A stretch of DNA of 11,305 nucleotides from Burkholderiales bacterium (GTDB lineage Bacteria > Pseudomonadota > Gammaproteobacteria > Burkholderiales > Burkholderiaceae_C), in the NCBI GenBank assembly GCA_947453585.1, contig CANGHQ010000024.1:1-11305 (forward strand), read 5' to 3'. The stretch's first letter is position 1. Each line of letters opens with the position of its first letter. Made by a program: the position numbers and the translations under genes. Under the pieces are notes generated by a model, which was not told where the DNA came from, made no database searches, and was given only the letters and a program-made list of their open reading frames with translations. Shown one piece after another: positions 6,244 through 11,305 of the stretch.

Positions 6244-7490
6244 GCTGTGGTGCCAGCGCCGTACGCTGTGTCGGTTTTCAGGTAGTGCAGCGCATCCGCC
6301 AGCACCGGATCCGGCGCAATGCGCTTGAGGCACTGGTTGTCGCCATCGCAAAAGGTCAGGCGGTGGTTGTAGGCGGACAGGCAGGGCGAGCAGGCAATGC
6401 CGCTTTCTAAAATGATGTTGCGCGAGCCCAGCGGGCCGTACAGCTTGCCGGTCTCGGGGCCAAAGAACACCATGGTCTGGATGGGCGTGAGCGTGGCAAA
6501 GTGGCCGGGGCCGCCGTCGTTGGTGATCAGCAGTGCAGAGGCATGGAACAGCATCAGCAGCTCGCGGATGCTGCGGGTGTAGCCGGTCAGGTCAATACAG
6601 GCGTCGCTCTTGATTTGCGCCATCAAGTCTTTGGCCAGTTGCGCGTCGTCTTTGAGGCCAATCAGGCCCACGGCAAAGCCTGCTGCGCACAGGCCTTGGG
6701 CCACGCGCGCATAGTGCGCAGCGGGCCAGGCGCGCTCGGGCAGAATGCCGCCGCCCGCGTACAGCAGCACCAGCTTGCGGCCAGCGGTGACGGGATGGTC
6801 AGTGTTGACCTTGTTTTTGTAGCCCGCCAACTCGGCTTCGCTAAAGCGCACCGACAACTCGGTGTCTACCGGCAGGTCGCGAATGGCGGCAGCCTTGTTG
6901 CGCGGCGTGCTGCCAGCGCTGTCCAGCGCATCGACCAGCGACAAAAACTGCTTGCTGATGTGCTGGTAAGGGTTGTAGGGAATGGCGTGGTTGATGAAGC
7001 TGCCGCGGTAAAGGCCTTCTTGCGTGTGCGGCGTGTAGCCTACGCGCACCGGTGCGCCGGTGGTGAACGAAAGCAGGGCGCTCACGCGCGAAAACAGCTC
7101 GCAGTCAATCACCGCGTCCAGCCGCAAGCGGCGCATGTCCAGGCTCACCTTGGCGATGTCGCCAATCAGCGCGCCGCCCGAACTGTCGTCCAGGCTGTGC
7201 ATGTTTTCGGGCTCGGTGAGTTGCAGGAGTTTGGAGACTTCCTGGTTTTTCTTGAGCTGCAGGATGTGGATCTTGGCCTGCGGGTACTGGCGGCGCAGTT
7301 GCGCAAACATGGGGCCCGCCAGCACGATGCTGCCCATCTCGGACAGCAAGATCACCAGGATGTTTTTGGCATCCTTGGCGATCACGGGCGCGGGCTTATT
7401 TCCCGAAGTCAAGCGAACCCACCCCGACACCCCGGCGCACAGCAGCTGGCCTACCCAACGGTCAATGAAGCGTTGTGTCTGGAGTTTCAT
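6240..7490 (-). CDS. Glycosyltransferase family 9 protein (heptosyltransferase-like)
   Basis: This 416-residue protein resembles the GT9 family (WaaC/WaaF/WaaQ type, GT-B fold), which adds heptose or related sugars to LPS core on the cytoplasmic face. The N-terminal domain carries KNILVILLSEMGSIVLAGP (42-60), the usual opening strand and loop. The C-terminal nucleotide-sugar domain has LLYAGGG (242-248) and the signature TNDGGPGHFATL (323-334). The end holds four cysteines (367, 370, 381, 387) in a C-x2-C-x10-C-x5-C layout seen in a subset of the family. An N-terminal extension of about 40 residues precedes the first conserved strand. It starts 18 bases after the metK stop without a clear ribosome binding site and overlaps the gtrA-like gene by four bases. 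The sugar is unknown; GDP/ADP-heptose-type donors are only a family expectation. Confidence 0.9.
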   Translation of the reverse strand: MKLQTQRFIDRWVGQLLCAGVSGWVRLTSGNKPAPVIAKDAKNILVILLSEMGSIVLAGPMFAQLRRQYPQAKIHILQLKKNQEVSKLLQLTEPENMHSLDDSSGGALIGDIAKVSLDMRRLRLDAVIDCELFSRVSALLSFTTGAPVRVGYTPHTQEGLYRGSFINHAIPYNPYQHISKQFLSLVDALDSAGSTPRNKAAAIRDLPVDTELSVRFSEAELAGYKNKVNTDHPVTAGRKLVLLYAGGGILPERAWPAAHYARVAQGLCAAGFAVGLIGLKDDAQLAKDLMAQIKSDACIDLTGYTRSIRELLMLFHASALLITNDGGPGHFATLTPIQTMVFFGPETGKLYGPLGSRNIILESGIACSPCLSAYNHRLTFCDGDNQCLKRIAPDPVLADALHYLKTDTAYGAGTTA

Positions 7491-7508
7491 GGGTTCAGTG
7501 CGTTTGGG

Positions 7509-8690
7509 TCACAGGCCCGCCGCTGCACGCAAGGTTGCAGCTTTATCCGTACGCTCCCAAGTGAACTCGGGCTCTTCGCGGCCGAAGTGGCCGTAGGCTG
7601 CGGTCTTCTCGTAGATCGGGCGCAGCAGGTCGAGCATCTGGATGATGCCTTTGGGGCGCAGGTCAAAGTGCTCTGCCACCAAAGCCGAGAGTTTGTCGTC
7701 GGGCATCACGCCGGTGCCTTCGGTGTAGACCGTGATGTTCATGGGCTGGGCCACGCCAATGGCGTAGGCCACTTGCACTTGGCATTGCTTGGCCAAACCG
7801 GCCGCCACCACATTCTTGGCGACATAGCGGGCCGCGTAAGCCGCCGAGCGGTCCACCTTGGACGGGTCTTTGCCCGAAAAAGCGCCGCCGCCGTGCGGGC
7901 AGGCGCCGCCGTAGGTGTCCACAATGATCTTGCGACCCGTCAAGCCGCAGTCGCCTTGCGGGCCGCCAATGACGAAACGGCCGGTGGGGTTGACCAAATA
8001 GCGCGTGTTTTGCAGCCATTCCTTGGGCAACACGGGCTTGATCAGCTCTTCAATGATGGCTTCGGTAAAGCTGGCTTTCATGCTGTGCTGGTCGTGCGAT
8101 TGGTCCGGGCTGTGCTGGGTGGACAGCACCACGGTGTCAATGCTGTGGGGCTTGCCGTCCACATAGCGCATGGTGACCTGGCTCTTGGCGTCCGGGCGCA
8201 AAAAGGGCATGCGGCCGTCCTTGCGCAGCTGGGCTTGGCGCTCCATCAGGCGGTGCGCGTAGTAAATGGGCGCGGGCATCAGCTCGGGCGTCTCGTCGCA
8301 GGCGTAGCCAAACATCAGGCCCTGGTCGCCCGCGCCGGTGTTCAGGTGGTCGTCTGACGCATGGTCCACGCCCTGGGCGATGTCATTGCTTTGCTTGTCA
8401 TACGCCACCAGCACCGCGCAGCCTTTGTAGTCGATGCCGTATTCGGTGTTGTCGTAGCCAATGCGCTTGATGGTGTCGCGCGCCACCTGGATGTAGTCCA
8501 CGTGCGCGTTGGTGGTGATCTCGCCGGCCAGAACCACTAAGCCGGTGTTGCAAAGCGTTTCAGCGGCCACGCGGGACTTGGGGTCTTGCTTGAAGATTGC
8601 GTCGAGGATTGCGTCAGAAATCTGGTCGGCTACCTTGTCGGGGTGGCCTTCGGATACGGACTCGGATGTGAATAGAAAATCGTTCGCCAT
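7509..8690 (-). CDS. metK: S-adenosylmethionine synthetase (methionine adenosyltransferase)
   Basis: MetK makes S-adenosylmethionine from methionine and ATP in the cytoplasm, releasing phosphate and diphosphate; it normally works as a tetramer with Mg2+ and K+. The 393-residue protein opens with FTSESVSEGHPDKVADQISD, carrying the catalytic His16 and the HPDK motif. It has the two family signatures GAGDQGLMFGYA (119-130) and GGGAFSGKD (267-275). Length is typical (E. coli 384). The frame is open 50 codons further upstream, but the ATG at 8690 matches the universal start and has GGAG (8699-8702) eight bases ahead. It heads a minus-strand string with glycosyltransferase genes, an unusual partnership for this enzyme. 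Divergent from it, 182 bases away, start two lipid A acyltransferase genes. Its leader holds several possible hairpins. Confidence 0.98.
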   Translation of the reverse strand: MANDFLFTSESVSEGHPDKVADQISDAILDAIFKQDPKSRVAAETLCNTGLVVLAGEITTNAHVDYIQVARDTIKRIGYDNTEYGIDYKGCAVLVAYDKQSNDIAQGVDHASDDHLNTGAGDQGLMFGYACDETPELMPAPIYYAHRLMERQAQLRKDGRMPFLRPDAKSQVTMRYVDGKPHSIDTVVLSTQHSPDQSHDQHSMKASFTEAIIEELIKPVLPKEWLQNTRYLVNPTGRFVIGGPQGDCGLTGRKIIVDTYGGACPHGGGAFSGKDPSKVDRSAAYAARYVAKNVVAAGLAKQCQVQVAYAIGVAQPMNITVYTEGTGVMPDDKLSALVAEHFDLRPKGIIQMLDLLRPIYEKTAAYGHFGREEPEFTWERTDKAATLRAAAGL

Positions 8691-8708
8691 GTGGGTTACT
8701 CCAAATAA

Positions 8709-8729
8709 AAACAACAAATCGCGTTGCTT
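8709..8729 (-). promoter_or_regulatory. Hairpin plus U-rich run in the metK leader, possible attenuator
   Basis: On the minus strand AAGCAAC, a 7-base loop, then GTTGTTT can pair (one G-U) and run straight into TTATTTGG, ending at the metK Shine-Dalgarno. Just upstream are GGCT-4-AGCC (8731-8742) and AGCG-2-CGCT (8746-8755). The stem is AT-rich and weak; the U-rich stretch may simply aid ribosome binding. No known SAM or SAH riboswitch pattern was recognised. Confidence 0.25.
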
Positions 8730-8782
8730 GGGCTTTGGAGCCTTCAGCGAACGCTTTAGCAGATTCGTCCGGGTGGACAAGG

Positions 8783-8816
8783 CACAATGGCGCGGCGTTT
8801 GCGGCCCGCCATTGTG
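8783..8816. promoter_or_regulatory. Perfect 10-bp inverted repeat in the metK / acyltransferase divergent region
   Basis: CACAATGGCG at 8783-8792 is repeated in inverse at 8807-8816 (CGCCATTGTG), separated by 14 bases. Inside, GGC (8794-8796) can pair with GCC (8804-8806), so a transcript would form a hairpin of up to 13 pairs with one bulge. As DNA it is a dyad whose half-sites are centred 24 bases apart, roughly two helical turns. It lies near the middle of the 182-base gap between the divergent start codons, where both promoters must be. CACAAT resembles a poor -10 on either strand. Role unknown: operator or RNA structure. Confidence 0.5.
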
Positions 8817-8872
8817 GTGGTCGCCCTGCAAGTAGTTCATAACTCAGCGACCAACGCAATCTTACTGCACCC

Positions 8873-9706
8873 ATGCCTCTTGTTTTTCAACTGCTCGCAC
8901 GCCTGCCGCTGTGGCTGCTGCATGGCGCAGGCGCGGTGCTGGGCTGGCTGGTGTTTTGGCTCTCGCCCACCTACCGCCGACGCTTTCTGGACAACGCGGC
9001 CCAATCCGGCCTGCCCGCCAAGCAGTGGCGAGCCGCCGTAGCCGCCGCCGGGCGCCTGACGCTAGAGCTGCCGCGCCTGTGGCTGGGCCGCCCGGTGCCC
9101 GTGCGCTGGCAAGGTGCCGAACTGATAGAGGCCGCGCTGGCCCAAGGCCGGGGCGTGGTCTTCATCACGCCGCACCTGGGCTGCTTTGAAGTGGCCGCCC
9201 AAGCCTATGGCGCGCGCTTTGGCCAGACCCACCCCATGACCGCCCTGTACCGCCCGGCACGCCAGGCCTGGCTGGCCGCCCTGGAGAGCCGCGTGCGTGC
9301 GCGCCCCGGCTTGCACACCGCGCCTACCACGCTTGCGGGCGTCAAGCAAATGCTCAAGGCGCTCAAACATGGCCACTGCGTTGGCCTGCTGCCCGACCAG
9401 GTGCCGCCGCTGCACCAAGGTGTGTGGGCGCCATTTTTCGGCAAACCGGCTTACACCATGACGCTGTCAGCGCGGCTGGCGCAGCAAACGGGCGCGGCCA
9501 CCCTGCTGGCCTGGGGCGAGCGGCTGCCCTGGGGGCGCGGCTACGTCGTGCATGTGCTGCCATTTGCCAGCACGCCGCAGGCGCCAGGCGAGGCGGCGAT
9601 AACCCAGCTCAACCAGGCGTTGGAGGCGCTGGTACGTCACCATCCGGACCAATATCTTTGGGGCTACGCGCGCTACAAGGCGCACCGCACCGAGGCGGGT
9701 GCCTGA
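8873..9706 (+). CDS. LpxL/HtrB-family lipid A acyltransferase, first of tandem pair
   Basis: This 277-residue protein belongs to the lysophospholipid/lipid A acyltransferase family that adds a secondary acyl chain from acyl-ACP to Kdo-lipid A at the inner membrane. An N-terminal hydrophobic anchor (about 11-31) is followed by the catalytic HX4(D/E) motif as ITPHLGCFE, His101 and Glu106; Glu is also used by E. coli LpxL. YRPAR (126-130), LLPDQVP (172-178) and PFFG (187-190) are further family blocks, and YLWGYARYK (261-269) is the hallmark C-terminal end. It is shorter than the E. coli enzyme (306). The ATG at 8873 has no strong ribosome binding site but places the anchor correctly. One base separates its stop from the start of the second acyltransferase, so the two are surely co-transcribed. 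Which acyl position it serves (lpxL-, lpxM- or other type) cannot be decided here. Confidence 0.9.
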   Translation: MPLVFQLLARLPLWLLHGAGAVLGWLVFWLSPTYRRRFLDNAAQSGLPAKQWRAAVAAAGRLTLELPRLWLGRPVPVRWQGAELIEAALAQGRGVVFITPHLGCFEVAAQAYGARFGQTHPMTALYRPARQAWLAALESRVRARPGLHTAPTTLAGVKQMLKALKHGHCVGLLPDQVPPLHQGVWAPFFGKPAYTMTLSARLAQQTGAATLLAWGERLPWGRGYVVHVLPFASTPQAPGEAAITQLNQALEALVRHHPDQYLWGYARYKAHRTEAGA

Positions 9707-9707
9707 C

Positions 9708-10574
9708 ATGCTGAGCCATATTCCTATCCTTGTGACCCGCGCTCTGGCCGTGCTGCCGCTGCCTGCGCTGCGGGGCTTGGGCTGGCTGCTGGGCGCGCTG
9801 CTGTATGTGCTGGTTGGCTCCCGGCGGCGGGTGGTGGACACCAATTTGCGGCTGTGCTTTCCGGCGTGGTCCAAGCAGGAGCGGCGGCGCCACACCTTTG
9901 CCTGCTTTGTGTATTTTGCCCAGGCCTGGCTAGACCGGGGCTGGCTGTGGCACGGACGGCCTGAGACGGTGCTGGGGCGCCTGCGCATCACCGGCGCGGT
10001 CCAGGAACTTTCGGGCACCGCGCCTACCGTCATCTTCGCGCCGCATTTTGTGGGGCTGGACGCCGGCTGGACGGCGCTCACCCAGCAACTGGCACGCGGC
10101 TTTACCACCATCTATACCCGCCAGGCCAACCCGGTCTCTGACGCATGGATTCGCCAGGGGCGCCAGCGCTTTGGCTCTTGCCACCTGGTCGCCCAGCTCG
10201 ACGGCGCCCGGCCGGTGATTGCCCGGCTGAAAGCGGGCGAGCCCTTGTACCTGCTGCCGGACATGAACTTTGACCCCAAAGACTCTTTGTTTGTGCCCTT
10301 TTTTGGCAACACGGCGGCCACCGTGCCGTCGCTGTCACGCTTTGCGCGGTTGGCGCGGGCCAAAATTGTGCCGGTGATTACGCGGATGACGCGCCAAGGC
10401 TACGAGGTGGAAATATTGCCGGCCTGGACCGATGTGCCCAGTGGCGATTTATGGGCCGACACGGTGCTGATGAACCAGCGGCTCGAAGCCTATATCCAGA
10501 CCATGCCAGCCCAGTATTACTGGGTGCACAAGCGTTTCAAGGACCAGCCCGAGGGCGTGGCGCCGCCCTACTAG
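9708..10574 (+). CDS. LpxL/HtrB-family lipid A acyltransferase, second of tandem pair
   Basis: This 288-residue paralogue of the preceding gene product has an N-terminal membrane anchor (about 15-37) and the conserved RRRVVDTNLRLCFP (39-52), a classic LpxL/HtrB block missing in that form from its partner. The HX4D motif is APHFVGLDAG, His113 and Asp118. TRQANPVSD (137-145), LLPDMNFDPKDSLFVPFFG (182-200) and the ending YYWVHKRFKDQPEG (270-283) confirm the family. A frame opening at GTG 9699 is possible, but the ATG at 9708 directly after the upstream TGA is preferred, with the G-rich end of the previous gene as a poorly spaced ribosome binding site. The two enzymes differ strongly, so they probably act on different lipid A positions or with different acyl chains. 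This one looks closer to typical LpxL; the symbol is withheld because orthology was not tested. Confidence 0.92.
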   Translation: MLSHIPILVTRALAVLPLPALRGLGWLLGALLYVLVGSRRRVVDTNLRLCFPAWSKQERRRHTFACFVYFAQAWLDRGWLWHGRPETVLGRLRITGAVQELSGTAPTVIFAPHFVGLDAGWTALTQQLARGFTTIYTRQANPVSDAWIRQGRQRFGSCHLVAQLDGARPVIARLKAGEPLYLLPDMNFDPKDSLFVPFFGNTAATVPSLSRFARLARAKIVPVITRMTRQGYEVEILPAWTDVPSGDLWADTVLMNQRLEAYIQTMPAQYYWVHKRFKDQPEGVAPPY

Positions 10575-10576
10575 CC

Positions 10577-10600
10577 GGTCAGCCGGGGCGGGCTTGGACC
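10577..10600. terminator. Imperfect hairpin between convergent stop codons, weak terminator candidate
   Basis: GGTCAGCC pairs with GGCT-TG-GACC across a 6-base loop, with a two-base bulge, filling almost the whole 26-base gap between the second acyltransferase and engB. No T-run follows on either strand. Position makes a bidirectional stop plausible, but sequence support is slight. Confidence 0.3.
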
Positions 10601-11293
10601 TTAAGCCGCGTCTGGCTCGTCGAGTGACTCGGGTTCGTCGGCCTCATCTGCCTGGGGCGCCGCTGCGGCCACGGGCGCAATTAGCCCACCCTTGGGATGG
10701 GCCCAGTCCCACAGCAAGGTCGCCACATCTTCCACGCCAATGCGCTTGGGCGCGGAAAACAGCCGCACTTCGCCGCCACCGGCTTGCAGCTTGGCAATCG
10801 ACAGCGCCTTGGTGGATTCCGCGCGGGTCAGCTTGTCGGCCTTGGTCAGCACGACAAGAAACTTCAGGCCTTCTTGCACCCGGGGCCGGATCACGTCGAG
10901 CAGCACTTCGTCAAGTTCGGTCATGCCGTGGCGCGGGTCGCACATCAGCACAATCGCCTTGAGGTTTTCGCGGCTGACCAAATAGTTGGCCATCACCTGC
11001 TGCCAACGGATCTTGTCTTGCTTGGGCACCGCCGCGTAGCCGTAGCCGGGCAAATCGGTCAGCACCGCGTCCATCACGCCTTGTTTGCCGAGCGAAAACA
11101 AATTGATGTGCTGCGTGCGGCCCGGGCGCTTGGAGGCAAAGGCGAGCTGCTTTTGCTGCGTCAGCGTATTGATGCAGGTGGATTTGCCGGCATTGGAGCG
11201 GCCCACAAAGGCTATTTCGGGCACATCCAGCGCGGGCAAAAAGTGAAGTTGCGGCGCGGTGGTCAGAAATTTGGCGGTGTGCAACCAGCCCAT
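10601..11293 (-). CDS. engB: Ribosome biogenesis GTP-binding protein EngB (YsxC/YihA), N-terminus possibly incomplete
   Basis: EngB is an essential small GTPase needed for assembly of the large ribosomal subunit and, in some bacteria, cell division. All G motifs are present in the visible 230 residues: G1 GRSNAGKS (31-38), G2 Thr60 in PGRTQHIN, G3 DLPGYG (80-85), G4 TKAD (150-153) and G5 SA (180-181). The Ala/Asp/Glu-rich tail at about 207-230 is extra and typical of divergent ends in this family. The ATG at 11293 is the first Met in view, but the frame stays open to the window edge (reading GAIA before it) and no ribosome binding site precedes it. Related proteins often carry a longer N-terminus before the GWxHTAxF motif, so the true start may lie outside. 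It converges on the acyltransferase pair. Confidence 0.96.
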   Translation of the reverse strand: MGWLHTAKFLTTAPQLHFLPALDVPEIAFVGRSNAGKSTCINTLTQQKQLAFASKRPGRTQHINLFSLGKQGVMDAVLTDLPGYGYAAVPKQDKIRWQQVMANYLVSRENLKAIVLMCDPRHGMTELDEVLLDVIRPRVQEGLKFLVVLTKADKLTRAESTKALSIAKLQAGGGEVRLFSAPKRIGVEDVATLLWDWAHPKGGLIAPVAAAAPQADEADEPESLDEPDAA

Positions 11294-11305
11294 GGCGATG
11301 GCGCC

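Noticed and set aside
6501..8357. Long 618-codon open frame on the plus strand, antisense to metK and the GT9 gene
   Set aside because: It mirrors the codon structure of two convincing minus-strand genes and its translation has no recognisable domain; GC-rich genomes commonly give such antisense frames.

Overview
The window reads as chromosomal DNA of a GC-rich betaproteobacterium, most likely a Burkholderiales member near Comamonadaceae (Rhodoferax/Polaromonas/Acidovorax type). This rests on overall composition and on the look of MetK, EngB and the paired LpxL-like acyltransferases. It is a protein-level impression made without a database search. No tRNA, rRNA, CRISPR array, transposase or phage gene is visible. 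Coding density is high, and no stretch above 300 bases lacks a gene.

Left part (1-1429): the tail of a probable YqjE-type membrane protein overlaps a complete YqjK-like small membrane protein. A convergent pirin-family cupin protein follows on the minus strand. Next (1667-3717) is a two-gene unit on the plus strand joined by a 4-base ATGA overlap. It encodes an N-terminally anchored, sialidase-like (BNR/Asp-box) protein and an unrecognised polytopic membrane protein. The membrane protein carries a tandem hexanucleotide array coding for a Thr-Gly run. A 189-base gap then holds a possible 32-residue ORF with a strong ribosome binding site.

Centre (3907-8690, minus strand): metK appears to lead a tight gene string of GT9 (heptosyltransferase-like) glycosyltransferase, GtrA-family flippase-like protein and GT39/ArnT-like lipid-linked-sugar transferase. 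Junctions are 18 bases, a 4-base overlap and 9 bases. The three downstream genes look like part of a cell-envelope glycan modification route. The cytosolic GT2-type enzyme that usually charges undecaprenyl phosphate for GtrA/GT39 is not in the window.

Right part (8691-11305): a 182-base divergent control region with a 10-bp perfect inverted repeat separates metK from two tandem LpxL/HtrB-family acyltransferases, probably for late lipid A acylation. The GTPase gene engB (ysxC/yihA) converges on them and runs to, and probably past, the window edge. The clearest themes are envelope glycolipid work (lipid A acylation, GT9, GtrA, GT39, possibly the BNR protein) beside housekeeping genes (metK, engB). 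The least understood parts are the BNR/membrane protein pair with its Thr-Gly repeat, the small ORF at 3803-3901, and the symmetrical element between metK and the acyltransferases.
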